Assembly (NCBI RefSeq): GCF_002811925.1 | Contig: NZ_NPDS01000004.1 | Span: 124,001 to 188,000 of the forward strand | Direction of reading: 5' to 3' | Origin: Leptospira barantonii | GTDB taxonomy: Bacteria > Spirochaetota > Leptospiria > Leptospirales > Leptospiraceae | DNA: 64,000 bases | Shown: piece after piece, positions 40,689 to 50,011 of the stretch | How the letters are laid out: each line of letters begins with the position of its first letter | How positions within the stretch are numbered: the stretch's first letter is position 1 | Position numbers and translations under genes: made by a program | The notes under the pieces: model-generated | The model's database searches: none | What the model was told of the DNA's origin: nothing | The model's input: the letters and a program-made list of their open reading frames with translations, nothing else

Positions 40689-40995
<307 letters not shown>

Positions 40996-41164
40996 GCCTA
41001 ACTAACGCTTCCCGCTCCGCTCGGGTTTGCTTTGCAACCCTCGCTCCGGGTTCCACCACATCGCTTCGCTCAACGAAGTTAAATAGTAAAAGAGAAGTAT
41101 TTTAGTAAGAAGCGTTTCGCGTCCCTTCGGGATCAGCGACGTCGGGAAGCTTCGGTCGTTAGGC
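40996..41164 (+). repeat. attC site 8
   Basis: Bounded by GCCTAAC and GTTAGGC; its L boxes differ from the others (GCTTCCCG and CGGGAAGC). 169 bp; subfamily C. Confidence 0.85.
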
Positions 41165-41285
41165 GCCATTCCCGCTGCGCTTTTTTGGGAATTGTTTGGC
41201 TGAGTGTGAGAAGGGGAAGGCGTTTCTTGTTTCATTCAGTTGCAATGGTTTTTGCAAACGTATTTGAGATGCTCGCGGGAACAGC
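41165..41285 (+). other. Cassette 9: gene-less cassette, near copy of cassette 8
   Basis: It repeats cassette 8 with scattered differences, with the same TTCCCGCTGCGC start and GCTCGCGGGAA end. Cassette plus attC repeats with a period of about 290 bp, so the pair looks like a duplication. Confidence 0.6.
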
Positions 41286-41453
41286 GCCTAACTAACGCTT
41301 CCCGCTCCGCTCGGGCTTGCGTTGCAACCCTCGCTCCGGGTTCCACCACATCGCTTCGCTCACGAAGTTAAATAGTAAAGAGAAAGTATTCTATTAAGAA
41401 GCGTTTCGCGTCCCTTCGGGAACAGCGACGTCGGGAAGCTTCGGTCGTTAGGC
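41286..41453 (+). repeat. attC site 9
   Basis: Bounded by GCCTAAC and GTTAGGC; L boxes GCTTCCCG and CGGGAAGC. 168 bp; nearly identical to attC 8; subfamily C. Confidence 0.85.
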
Positions 41454-41498
41454 GAAATTTTTGCAAATAATATCTTAATGGAGAACTAAATTTGTAAC

Positions 41499-42236
41499 AT
41501 GAAAAAAATTATTTTAATCTTGTCTTTTCTTATGCTAAATCACTGTTTCATCTTCAATGAAAAACCAAAATTAACCTTGAAAACAACGAAGTATCAGGTC
41601 ATTACCAAGGAAGCAAATATCAAAAGTGAAGCAAATAATCAATCTGCCACCTTAGGAAAGTTATTCGAAAAAGATATTGTCAATGTTATTGAATTTACCT
41701 CGAGGGAGGATGTTCTATCGATTAGAAATGCACCGAGCTTTAAAGCGAAATGGGCTAAAGTAATTACTCTCAAAAATGAAATTGGTTACGTATTTGGAGC
41801 AATGCTTCAATTAGCATCTCTAAATGAATATAGTTGCACAAGACCTGGTAAGCACTTGAATATTAAAGTGAAAGCAGAGGGGACTTATATTAAGCTATGC
41901 GCTGACGGATCTTACACTCTGTCCGAATATTATAATTGTGATGGCTATGTTTGCTCTGAACACGGGTGCTGGAGTTCGGTAATGAAATCTTTAAAGTTAT
42001 CCCCAAAAAAAGTATTCTATTACAGTGGAGCAGGTGAAGCCGAGAATTGTACGCATGGCTGCACTTATTTGGAATATTATGCAAACAGCGAGATATCAAA
42101 CAATAAATCCTATGATTCAAATTCTATTTACTCATTTAAAGGGGTAGATTTCTTTAAAATTGATCCCAATAGTACTAAATTTGAAATTACGGATCTACCC
42201 GTAGGCGAAAACTGCAAAAATAATACTTTGTTTTAA
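41499..42236 (+). CDS. Cassette 10: lipoprotein with bacterial SH3-like domain
   Basis: The 245-residue precursor has a type II signal (KKIILILSFLMLNHC, Cys at about 16). An SH3b-like region follows (YQVITKEANIKSEANNQSATLGKLFEKDIVNVIEF....WAKVITLKNEIGYVFGAMLQ, residues ~32-105). The C-terminal part is rich in cysteines (CDGYVCSEHGCW, CTHGCTYLEYY). Such SH3 domains often bind cell wall or peptides in the periplasm. Function otherwise unknown. Confidence 0.75.
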   Translation: MKKIILILSFLMLNHCFIFNEKPKLTLKTTKYQVITKEANIKSEANNQSATLGKLFEKDIVNVIEFTSREDVLSIRNAPSFKAKWAKVITLKNEIGYVFGAMLQLASLNEYSCTRPGKHLNIKVKAEGTYIKLCADGSYTLSEYYNCDGYVCSEHGCWSSVMKSLKLSPKKVFYYSGAGEAENCTHGCTYLEYYANSEISNNKSYDSNSIYSFKGVDFFKIDPNSTKFEITDLPVGENCKNNTLF

Positions 42237-42247
42237 GCAAAAGCTTC

Positions 42248-42432
42248 GCCTAACTGCGGCTTCTCGCGGCGCTTCGAGATCGCTCCGCGACTCTCGCTTG
42301 GCCTTCGGCACATTTGCTTTGTAACTCGACTTGCAAGACGTTCACTAAGGCTCACTCAAGTCTCGTTCCAATCCTTCCGCGCGTTTAGCGCGCTTCAGGA
42401 CCGCAAACGTCGAGAAGCCTATTTCGTTATGC
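42248..42432 (+). repeat. attC site 10
   Basis: Bounded by GCCTAAC and GTTATGC; L boxes GGCTTCTCG and CGAGAAGCC. 185 bp; subfamily A. Confidence 0.87.
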
Positions 42433-42474
42433 GACATTTCTTAATTTTTACTTTAATTGTAAGGACTTTATAGT

Positions 42475-43998
42475 ATGGCAAATGCACAAAACATATCAAA
42501 GGCAATAAAAGATATTGATGATGTCTTTTTAAATCCTCCTGCAAGAAATGGATTATATGGAAATATTTTAAAATCAGTTTCGATAGAGAATGTGAGGGGG
42601 ATAAAAGAGAAAATCGAATTTAATTGGCCTGTATCGGTAATTGCCGGTATAAATGGAAGTGGCAAGACTACATTTTTACAAATGTGCTCAACGGCATATG
42701 TTAAAGAGCAGGGTGGCCGTCATTTTAAAGTGGGTGATTGGATTCGGGGCGCACTTAAAGGTGAAACTTCGGCAATTGATTTACCCGCAAAAGTTGGATT
42801 TACTTTTTGGGACGACACAATTGGCTTTGATGTTCCTTACTCTCCAAGTAGAACACGATGGGAATATCCGAAAAAAGCATCTATTTTAAGAAACGTATAT
42901 TTTATTGGAATAAGCAATTTTGCACCTAGAATTGAAAAGAAAGATCGTGTTAACATTTTTAAATCTCAAATAGAGATCAGAAATACAAAATCTGTAGATT
43001 CAAAAATCACTGCTTCAATCTCTCAAATATTAGAAATACCGTATACGAAATCAGAGTTGCTAACGGTTGGAATCAAAAAAGGCGAATGGTCTGACACGTT
43101 TCCAAAGCTTGAACGAAATGGTATTTCGTATACTGAACCACATATGGGTGCGGGTGAACAAAAAATTGTTAGGTTAATCGAATTTCTTGAATCTTTGCCG
43201 AAGAAAAGTTTGATATTGCTTGAAGAGCCAGAGCTAACTTTGCATCCAGACGCTCAAAAAGGATTGGGCTGGTATTTGATGACACTTAGTAAAAGGAATG
43301 GTCATCAAATAATTATTGCAACACATTCGCAAGATATATTTGATACATTGCCACCGCAAGCAAGAAAGTTGATAATTAGAGATAAGATAGGCCATGTTTC
43401 AGTACTTTATAATATACCTGAATTTTACGCAGCACGTGAATTATCGAAGTCGGTAAAAACAAATAAAGATATCATTTTTGTAGAGGACACAAAGGCTAAG
43501 GCATTGTTAAGTGAAATTTTTCAAAGATACAATAGAAGCCTATTCGAAAATACTACAATTATTCCAGTTGGTAATACGGATGATGTTAAAAAAATGGTAA
43601 CATTATTTTATTCAGAAGGACAACGGGTGATCGGGATTCGTGATGCTGATATTGGAGAATCTCCAGATGAATCGTTATTCTCATTACCTGGTCAATCTTG
43701 TATTGAAAAAGAGCTGCTCGATGAAGCTAATATTATAGCAGCTGAGCAATTTTTAAATGGGATAACGACGGCTTTCAAAAAATGTTCAGCATTAGTCAGC
43801 CAGCAACAATTGTCTGCAACAGATAAATCTAAAAAGATATTTAATATGATCTTTCCTGAATTATCTATAACTGAAGCTAAATTTATGGACAGAATAATTC
43901 TTTGTTGGATTGAGACGCATAAAGATGAAATTAAGAACTTCGTTCAAAAAATCGCAAATAAACTTAATTACACTATCGCGCAAAGTAACAGTGAGTAA
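42475..43998 (+). CDS. Cassette 11: OLD/GajA-like ATPase-TOPRIM nuclease
   Basis: The 507-residue protein has a Walker A GINGSGKTTF (58-67), an ABC-signature-like GAGEQK (225-230), a Walker B LILLEEPE with LHPDAQ (247-262) and an H-loop ATHS (282-285), so it is an AAA15/21-type ABC-ATPase. A TOPRIM region follows, with the conserved glutamate in VEDTKAKALL (E337) and the DxD in GIRDADIG (D390/D392). This is the domain order of OLD-family nucleases and of GajA in the Gabija antiphage system. No UvrD-like GajB partner is in the cassette, so it resembles single-gene OLD proteins. A defence role is inferred. Confidence 0.83.
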   Translation: MANAQNISKAIKDIDDVFLNPPARNGLYGNILKSVSIENVRGIKEKIEFNWPVSVIAGINGSGKTTFLQMCSTAYVKEQGGRHFKVGDWIRGALKGETSAIDLPAKVGFTFWDDTIGFDVPYSPSRTRWEYPKKASILRNVYFIGISNFAPRIEKKDRVNIFKSQIEIRNTKSVDSKITASISQILEIPYTKSELLTVGIKKGEWSDTFPKLERNGISYTEPHMGAGEQKIVRLIEFLESLPKKSLILLEEPELTLHPDAQKGLGWYLMTLSKRNGHQIIIATHSQDIFDTLPPQARKLIIRDKIGHVSVLYNIPEFYAARELSKSVKTNKDIIFVEDTKAKALLSEIFQRYNRSLFENTTIIPVGNTDDVKKMVTLFYSEGQRVIGIRDADIGESPDESLFSLPGQSCIEKELLDEANIIAAEQFLNGITTAFKKCSALVSQQQLSATDKSKKIFNMIFPELSITEAKFMDRIILCWIETHKDEIKNFVQKIANKLNYTIAQSNSE

Positions 43999-44011
43999 GT
44001 CAGGAAACGTC

Positions 44012-44189
44012 GCATAACTTCGTCTCCTCGCTCCGTTCGGGATCGCTCATGCGACCCTCACTCCGGCTTCGCACATTGCTTTGCCACTTCGGTTCGCGAG
44101 ACGCGACTAAGGTCGCTCGAACCTCGTGCCAACCGCTTCACGCTAAAAGCGTTTGCGGACGCAACGTCGAGGAGACTCTTTCGTTAGAC
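44012..44189 (+). repeat. attC site 11
   Basis: Bounded by GCATAAC and GTTAGAC; L boxes GTCTCCTCG and CGAGGAGAC. 178 bp; subfamily B. Confidence 0.86.
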
Positions 44190-44213
44190 GCCATAATTTA
44201 GGAGCTCTGTGTT

Positions 44214-45245
44214 ATGAATGATGAGCAAATTAAGACGACTCAGAATACGATATTCGATCTAAAAAGTATACTTGGCTTAGATAACAAGTCTATTAACCAA
44301 AACCTTAAGTGGGTTCTCACTCAATATAAAAATTATATACCAAGTTTTATAAAGGTTTTGGAAATCTCTATTAACGTAAATCTTCCCCATAATATTGAAG
44401 TGTCAATATTAGCATATGCAGGGTTATTCGGAAAACCAGCAAAAACATTACTTCGTCTTCTAGATAATACTAATCCCAGACCCTATAACGAAATAATCGT
44501 CGAGATGGATGAAGCAATAGCGCTTATTACTCAATTTACGATTAATCCAAATATCGGAGGTATTCCTTATCCATCTTTATCAACTTATATATTATCATTA
44601 GAGACGAGTAAAGCTCAGGAAGTCGAGTCGATCATTACAAAGTTAAAATCTCAAGAAAACGAAACTAGTTCATTACTTGAGGGATTACGTAAAGAACTTG
44701 CACAACTTAGCATTGAAAAATATGCAAGTATCTTTAGAAAACAGTCATTAAAACACTCGCGTATATTTGAAACAAATGGAGTAGATGAAGGACGTTTCTC
44801 TTATTTCAAAATTGGAGCATCTGAAATCTGGTTAGTTTTCGGATTAATTTTTCTTATTACGCTACCTGCTTATTTAATTAATAATTTTAATTCGGACGTT
44901 TTAATATATAAAGAAACTGAATTTTCTTTGAAATATATAAGTTGGTATTCAGTTCGGATTGTTATATTGTCCTCGTGGATTTATCTAGTTAAAATCTGTT
45001 TTAAAAATTACAATAGTAATAAACTTCTATCTACAATCAATACTCACAGGGAAAATGTACTTAATTCTTTTAGATTATTATCAGAATTAATTCCTAAAGA
45101 AAATGTAGAAGCGCGAACTGAATTACTTAAAGAAATAATGAGAAATACTTATTTCGCGGGTGAGATTCCGTATTCTGATGAAAAAAACGATGGAATCAAA
45201 ATTGATGCGATAATGGAGCTAATTAAAAAGATCAAATTAAGTTAA
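44214..45245 (+). CDS. Cassette 12: hypothetical protein with C-terminal membrane hairpin
   Basis: The 343-residue protein has an all-helical N-terminal part of ~170 residues, a coiled-coil-like stretch (AQEVESIITKLKSQENETSSLLEGLRKELAQLSIEKY, ~142-180), two membrane helices (~205-228 and ~243-262) and a helical tail. An AGGAG site precedes the ATG. No family is recognised. The coiled coil plus membrane hairpin suggests an oligomeric membrane protein. Confidence 0.73.
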   Translation: MNDEQIKTTQNTIFDLKSILGLDNKSINQNLKWVLTQYKNYIPSFIKVLEISINVNLPHNIEVSILAYAGLFGKPAKTLLRLLDNTNPRPYNEIIVEMDEAIALITQFTINPNIGGIPYPSLSTYILSLETSKAQEVESIITKLKSQENETSSLLEGLRKELAQLSIEKYASIFRKQSLKHSRIFETNGVDEGRFSYFKIGASEIWLVFGLIFLITLPAYLINNFNSDVLIYKETEFSLKYISWYSVRIVILSSWIYLVKICFKNYNSNKLLSTINTHRENVLNSFRLLSELIPKENVEARTELLKEIMRNTYFAGEIPYSDEKNDGIKIDAIMELIKKIKLS

Positions 45246-45253
45246 ATTACGGC

Positions 45254-45438
45254 GTCTAACTTCGTCTCCTCGCTTCGTTCGCCATTCGCGGTCCCCGCTC
45301 AGACTCACTACGGCCTTCGGCACATTGCTTTGTCACTTCGGTTCGCGGGACGCGACTAAGGTCGCTCGAACCGAAGTGCCAAGTCCGGCGCGCTCAGGCG
45401 CCTGGACACGCAACGTCGAGGAGACTCTTTCGTTAGGC
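45254..45438 (+). repeat. attC site 12
   Basis: Bounded by GTCTAAC and GTTAGGC; L boxes GTCTCCTCG and CGAGGAGAC. 185 bp; subfamily B, with a divergent centre. Confidence 0.86.
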
Positions 45439-45462
45439 GACATGCTGAAATGGATTAAAAAA

Positions 45463-46248
45463 ATGAAAAATAATAAAGATAAAAAAATCTTTCGCTTCAT
45501 GAGTTTTTATTCATTTGTCGATCTCATTCAGACTCAATCACTTACTTTAGTCAGGCCAAAATTATGGGAGGATCCTTACGAAGGTTTCATTTTCAGAAAG
45601 CTGAATTCTGAGCAAGGGAAAGAAGAAGTAGCCGCTAATCTCAAAAGTATTAATACTCCTGAGAGAGCATTATTTATGAATTTAGGACTAAGATTTGAAA
45701 ATATTTTTTATGCTCAGTCTTGGACTTTATGTCCAGAAAGCGATGCTATGTGGCGGATATACAATTTTGATCGGAAAGCTATTAGAGTAGAGGTATCAGA
45801 ATCGAAAATGAAGCAGATAGAGGGCTTAAAATTATTATACGTTGATTACAAGAATGAAATTAGTTTAAAAGAAACTATTAAAAGACTAAAGATCGCAAAA
45901 AACAAAACAGATTTTATTGAAGCATTTAAACATAAACGATCTTCTTTTTCTCACGAGCAAGAAGTGCGCATAGTTTATCAGGACAACGAAGCGATTAATG
46001 AAACTATGTCGGACGAAGAGGCAATTCAAATGGAAAAAATTTTAGCAAGTTTAGGTTCAAATGAAAAATTAACTAAGAAAAAGTTTTCGGACCGTATTAA
46101 AGTTAGTTTTTCTAATATCAGCGATTTTATTGAAAGCGTCATGTTGCATCCACAATCAGAAGAATGGTTTAATGATACGCTTTCAGAATATTGTAAAATT
46201 AATAATTTAAACTACTTGGGAAAATCGAGTCTCTATAAACCATTGTAA
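45463..46248 (+). CDS. Cassette 13: DUF2971-family protein
   Basis: The 261-residue protein shows the DUF2971 pattern: FRFMSFYSFVDLIQTQSLTLVRPKLWEDPYEG at the start, YAQSWTLCPESDAMWRIYNFDRKAIRVEVS in the middle and SFSHEQEVRIVY near the C-terminus. The family is common in mobile and defence regions, and its biochemical activity is unknown. The frame is open upstream through the attC, but that part is repeat. The ATG at 45463 has a TGGA site; an ATG at 45442, overlapping the attC end, is an alternative. Confidence 0.8.
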   Translation: MKNNKDKKIFRFMSFYSFVDLIQTQSLTLVRPKLWEDPYEGFIFRKLNSEQGKEEVAANLKSINTPERALFMNLGLRFENIFYAQSWTLCPESDAMWRIYNFDRKAIRVEVSESKMKQIEGLKLLYVDYKNEISLKETIKRLKIAKNKTDFIEAFKHKRSSFSHEQEVRIVYQDNEAINETMSDEEAIQMEKILASLGSNEKLTKKKFSDRIKVSFSNISDFIESVMLHPQSEEWFNDTLSEYCKINNLNYLGKSSLYKPL

Positions 46249-46263
46249 GACTTTCAGCACATC

Positions 46264-46447
46264 GCCTAACTTCGTCTCCTCGCTTCGTTCGTCACTCACG
46301 GTTCCCGCTCGGACTCACTACGGTCTTCGACACATTGCTTTGTCGCTTCGGTTCGCGAGACGCGTCTAAGGACGCTCGAACCTTGCGCCAAGTCCGGCGC
46401 ACATAGGCGCTTGGACACGCAACGTCGAGGAGACTCTTTCGTTAGAC
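46264..46447 (+). repeat. attC site 13
   Basis: Bounded by GCCTAAC and GTTAGAC; L boxes GTCTCCTCG and CGAGGAGAC. 184 bp; subfamily B, closest to attC 12 in its centre. Confidence 0.86.
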
Positions 46448-46466
46448 GTAATGCCTTAAAACAATT

Positions 46467-47069
46467 ATGAAAAACTTTTTAAATTTAGCACTATTATTTT
46501 TTACTATTGGTTGTTCTGAAACAAATAGCCTCAATGTACCCTTAATGAAAGAGAATATTTATTTCAATGATTTTGAAAATGATGATAAGCAGTTCTGGAC
46601 AGGTAATGACGGATTGCAAGAAGCTACAATAGAAAAAGGAAAGTATTATTTTCGATCGTTGGACAATAAAGAAAGATTTAACGCTATTCCGATAAATTTA
46701 AATTATCTAAATGATTTCATTTTAGAAGTTTCTGTAGCGGGACCTGCTAGTGATAACGATAAATATTATGGTATTTTATTTGGCGATTTTACAGGAAAGG
46801 AAGACTTTCTATATTTCGAAGTCACCAATTTAGGTAAGTTTCGTATTTTCGATCACCATTTAATTATCGATGGTAAGCTTCCGGGTATTTCTTCCAAGGG
46901 ATTTAAGAAATTAACTATTCAAAAGAAAGAAAACGAAGCAAAATACTACATTAACGAAAAATATATTTACTCTTACCCAGTTCCTAAATGGAAGGACTTT
47001 AGAGCAGGGGTTTCAACAGGCAATGCGCTTTTATTGTGGATGGACTATTTTAGCATTAAAAAAAATTAA
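46467..47069 (+). CDS. Cassette 14: lipoprotein with jelly-roll-like fold
   Basis: The 200-residue precursor has a type II signal (MKNFLNLALLFFTIGC). The mature part is a beta-sandwich-like sequence (FNDFENDDKQFWTGNDGLQEATIEKGKYYFRSLD...DFILEVSVAGPASDNDKYYGILFGDF...KKLTIQKKENEAKYYINEKYIYSYP) resembling concanavalin-like (DUF1080/LamG) carbohydrate-binding folds. No catalytic motif is seen. It is predicted to be anchored to a membrane and may bind glycans; this is inferred from fold appearance only. Confidence 0.72.
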   Translation: MKNFLNLALLFFTIGCSETNSLNVPLMKENIYFNDFENDDKQFWTGNDGLQEATIEKGKYYFRSLDNKERFNAIPINLNYLNDFILEVSVAGPASDNDKYYGILFGDFTGKEDFLYFEVTNLGKFRIFDHHLIIDGKLPGISSKGFKKLTIQKKENEAKYYINEKYIYSYPVPKWKDFRAGVSTGNALLLWMDYFSIKKN

Positions 47070-47092
47070 CCCCTTTTTTGTAACGGCACTAC

Positions 47093-47272
47093 GTCTAACT
47101 TCGTCTCCTCGCTCCGTTCGAGATCGCTAATGCGACTCTCACTCCGGCTCCGCACATTGCTTTGTCACTTCGGTTCGCGAGCCGTTCGCTAAGGCTCACT
47201 CGAACCTCGTGCCAACCGCTTCACGCTAAAAGCGCTTGCGGACGCAACGTCGAGGAGACTCTTTCGTTATGC
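47093..47272 (+). repeat. attC site 14
   Basis: Bounded by GTCTAAC and GTTATGC; L boxes GTCTCCTCG and CGAGGAGAC. 180 bp; subfamily B. Confidence 0.86.
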
Positions 47273-47352
47273 GCAAAAGCCCCAAAAATGATTTTGAAAG
47301 TAGATGATCTAAGATTAAAGGGGAAAAACTTCAAATCGTAGCCGAATTAAAT

Positions 47353-47381
47353 TTGACTTTAGTAACACCATCGTATATACT
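47353..47381 (+). promoter_or_regulatory. Cassette-borne promoter of the toxin-antitoxin pair
   Basis: TTGACT (47353-47358) and TATACT (47376-47381) are separated by exactly 17 bp, a near-consensus vegetative promoter. It lies 20 bp upstream of the antitoxin start and inside the cassette. Confidence 0.75.
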
Positions 47382-47401
47382 AAGTTGTAACGAGTTAAAT
47401 C

Positions 47402-47614
47402 ATGGTCAAAAAACTAATTCAACACGGTAACAGTTCCGCACTAATTATAGAAAAACCAATTCTTGAACTTTTGCATATTACTTCCGATACTTCTTTGAAT
47501 ATTAGTACGGATGGTAAAAGTTTGATTATTACGCCTATTGATAGAAAATTAGAAACAAGTCTTGGAAAAATAAATAAGAAACACGGCAAGACACTTAAAC
47601 GACTTGCTGAATGA
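47402..47614 (+). CDS. Cassette 15: AbrB/MazE-type antitoxin
   Basis: The 70-residue protein (MVKKLIQHGNSSALIIEKPILELLHITSDTSLNISTDGKSLIITPI) is a swapped-hairpin AbrB/MazE DNA-binding domain; HGNSSALIIEKPIL is the typical core. The C-terminal basic helix probably contacts the toxin. It overlaps the Doc-like toxin gene by 4 bp (ATGA). It should neutralise the toxin and repress the promoter at 47353-47381. Confidence 0.85.
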   Translation: MVKKLIQHGNSSALIIEKPILELLHITSDTSLNISTDGKSLIITPIDRKLETSLGKINKKHGKTLKRLAE

Positions 47615-48006
47615 ACCCAATTTCTTCAGTTAGATATTTATCATATGAAGAGATTCTTTACATTCATAAGAACCAAATAGAAGAATATGGTGGTTCTTAC
47701 GGAATTAGAGATAAAAATCTTCTCGAATCAGCGATTGCACAGCCACTTTCCGGATTTGATAATCAAGAATTTCATATTGGCCTAATACAAAAGGCAGCAG
47801 CGTATTTATTTTACCTTTGTAAAAATCACGCTTTCGTAGATGGGAATAAACGAGTAGCTCTCGCGTCTGCACTGATTTTTCTAGATTTAAATGAAGTTGA
47901 AATAGAAGATCCAGAAAGCACATTGTATGAACTTACGATCGGAGTCGCTGACGGAAGTATTTCATTAGAGACTATTATAAGGACTTTTGAAAAACTAAAA
48001 ATTTAA
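47611..48006 (+). CDS. Cassette 15: Doc-like (Fic-fold) death-on-curing toxin
   Basis: The 131-residue protein has the Fic/Doc core HAFVDGNKR (residues 73-81) and the usual N-terminal Doc features (RYLSYEEILYIHKNQIEEYGG...GIRDKNLLESAIAQP). As in Doc, lysine replaces the Fic glycine in the last part of the motif. Doc of phage P1 phosphorylates EF-Tu and stops translation, so the same activity is expected but not proven. Its usual partner is Phd; here it pairs with an AbrB-type antitoxin. Confidence 0.87.
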   Translation: MNPISSVRYLSYEEILYIHKNQIEEYGGSYGIRDKNLLESAIAQPLSGFDNQEFHIGLIQKAAAYLFYLCKNHAFVDGNKRVALASALIFLDLNEVEIEDPESTLYELTIGVADGSISLETIIRTFEKLKI

Positions 48007-48035
48007 TTTAGTTTTAATAGGGGTAGGGCTTCAGC

Positions 48036-48216
<181 letters not shown>

Positions 48217-48251
48217 GTCATTGTCGCGAAATTACTTTTTAAAAAAATTCA

Positions 48252-48914
48252 ATGGAAAATGAAGAAAGCCAAAGACAATTTCCTTTTGCGATTATCGATC
48301 TTGCGACAGTTGTCTTATCAGTTTACGTTTTAGCAACATTATTACTAAGTTCTTTCATTAAGCTGGATTCAGAATTAGAAAAATTATTAAACTTTATCGA
48401 TAATCTAATTTGTGTCTTTTTCATCTTTGATTTTACATACAAGCTATTCACTGCTGAAAATAAGCTTTCTTACTTAAAATGGGGATGGATAGATTTACTT
48501 TCGAGTATTCCAACTTTAGATTATTTTAGAGCAGGAAGGTTATTCCGATTAATTCGACTTTTACGAATTCTCAGAGCTTTACGATCTACGAAAAACTTAA
48601 TTCACTTCATTTTTAGAAATAAGGCTCAAGGCGCATTTTCATCAGTTGCTTTAGTGGCGTTCATAATAATTATCTTTTCATCGATCGCGATTCTTCAGGT
48701 AGAAGATACTCCGAATAGTAATATTAAAACCGCAGAAGATGCTCTTTGGTGGTCTTATACGACAATCACGACTGTGGGTTATGGAGATAAATTCCCAGTA
48801 ACGACTGAGGGACGGATAATAGCGGCGATCTTAATGACGACAGGGGTAGGTCTGTTTGGAACTTTTACTGGATTCGTCGCTTCTTGGTTTGTCTCATCGA
48901 AATCAAATATCTGA
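48252..48914 (+). CDS. Cassette 16: voltage-gated-type potassium channel
   Basis: The 220-residue protein has six membrane segments. An S4-like helix carries arginines at every third position (GRLFRLIRLLRILRALRS, ~95-112), and the pore loop is TTITTVGYGDKFP with the K+ selectivity filter TVGYGD (174-179), followed by the S6 helix. It lacks a C-terminal ligand-binding domain, so gating is probably by voltage. It would form a tetramer in the inner membrane. Length and layout are complete for a small Kv channel. Confidence 0.88.
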   Translation: MENEESQRQFPFAIIDLATVVLSVYVLATLLLSSFIKLDSELEKLLNFIDNLICVFFIFDFTYKLFTAENKLSYLKWGWIDLLSSIPTLDYFRAGRLFRLIRLLRILRALRSTKNLIHFIFRNKAQGAFSSVALVAFIIIIFSSIAILQVEDTPNSNIKTAEDALWWSYTTITTVGYGDKFPVTTEGRIIAAILMTTGVGLFGTFTGFVASWFVSSKSNI

Positions 48915-48960
48915 AGTAATCAGTAATAGTCATCAATTCGTTTTAGGGGCGACAACGGAC

Positions 48961-49141
<181 letters not shown>

Positions 49142-49166
49142 GAAAGTGCTGAATATAATATCGTTT

Positions 49167-49820
49167 ATGAAAAAAAGAATTACCAATAACGGAAGATCAA
49201 TAAACAAATATCGAAACAAGATTTTCGTTGAATGTCCGAATTGTTTATCGATTGCAATCATAACTGTTCAAGGTATTGAGTATGATTTTCCAATCCAACA
49301 TGATGAAATTAAACGAGTCATCTGCTTAAAATGTACCTTTAATAAGGAAAAGAAAAATGTTATCTGGAAGGGAGAAATTACTGGCTCGTTTAAAAGACCT
49401 TGTGGCAAGTGTGGATATCAGTGGATTGAAAAACGTATTTACCGCACTAAGTATTCACCTAAAATTCCAATGACAGCTAAGGTTAAATGTCCTGTTTGCA
49501 ATAACGAAACTGAAGAGAATTTACAATGGAATATTTCTTATTCGGCGACCCAAGGAATTGATCCTTATTTCGGGTTGCCATTATGGCTAAAGTTTAAAAT
49601 AGGAAGTCATGAACTTTGGGCTTATAATGAGAATCATATAAATGATTTAGTTGATTATATTGATGCAGATCTTCGGGAACGAGTTTCTTATCCAACGAAA
49701 TGGGCAATGGTAACAAGATTACCTAAATGGGTAAAAGAAGCGAAAAATCGAGAAATTATTACAAAAGGTTTGAAGAGATTAAAAAAGAAATTGGAAACAG
49801 ATCTCAGCACCTTCGCCTAA
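49167..49820 (+). CDS. Cassette 17: zinc-ribbon protein of unknown function
   Basis: The 217-residue protein has three CxxC-type knuckle pairs (VECPNCLSIA...VICLKCTF; RPCGKCGYQW; VKCPVCNNE) that could make two or three zinc ribbons, and a basic C-terminus (KGLKRLKKKLETD). Zinc ribbons often bind nucleic acid or protein. Its stop TAA lies inside the R'' box (GCCTAAC) of the next attC. The ATG at 49167 is chosen; a GTG at 49146 is also possible, as no clear ribosome site is seen. Confidence 0.75.
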   Translation: MKKRITNNGRSINKYRNKIFVECPNCLSIAIITVQGIEYDFPIQHDEIKRVICLKCTFNKEKKNVIWKGEITGSFKRPCGKCGYQWIEKRIYRTKYSPKIPMTAKVKCPVCNNETEENLQWNISYSATQGIDPYFGLPLWLKFKIGSHELWAYNENHINDLVDYIDADLRERVSYPTKWAMVTRLPKWVKEAKNREIITKGLKRLKKKLETDLSTFA

Positions 49821-50001
49821 CTTCGTCTTCTCGCAAGGCTTCGAGATTGCTAACGCAACTCTCGCTTGGCCTTTGGCACATTTGCTTTGTCACTCGGCTT
49901 GCGAGACGTTCGCTAAGGCTCACTCAAGCCTTCGTGCCAATTCTTCCGCGCGTTTAGCGCGCTTCAGAACCGCAAACGTCGAGGGGACTCTTTCGTTAGA
50001 C
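49815..50001 (+). repeat. attC site 17 (hybrid)
   Basis: Bounded by GCCTAAC and GTTAGAC. The left part resembles subfamily A (CTTCTCG, GCTTGGCC) and the right part subfamily B (CGAGGGGACTC), so the L boxes pair imperfectly. 187 bp. Confidence 0.82.
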
Positions 50002-50011
50002 GTCATTTGCC

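Noticed and set aside
41002..41235. Minus-strand ORF across attC 8 and cassette 9
   Set aside because: It is made of repeat sequence and has no ribosome site or family pattern.
45325..45462. Upstream extension of the DUF2971 frame
   Set aside because: This stretch is the right half of attC 12; the open frame there is accidental and shared with the repeat family.
49727..49957. Plus-strand ORF across the end of the zinc-ribbon gene and attC 17
   Set aside because: It reads the attC in a second frame; similar frames occur in the other repeats.
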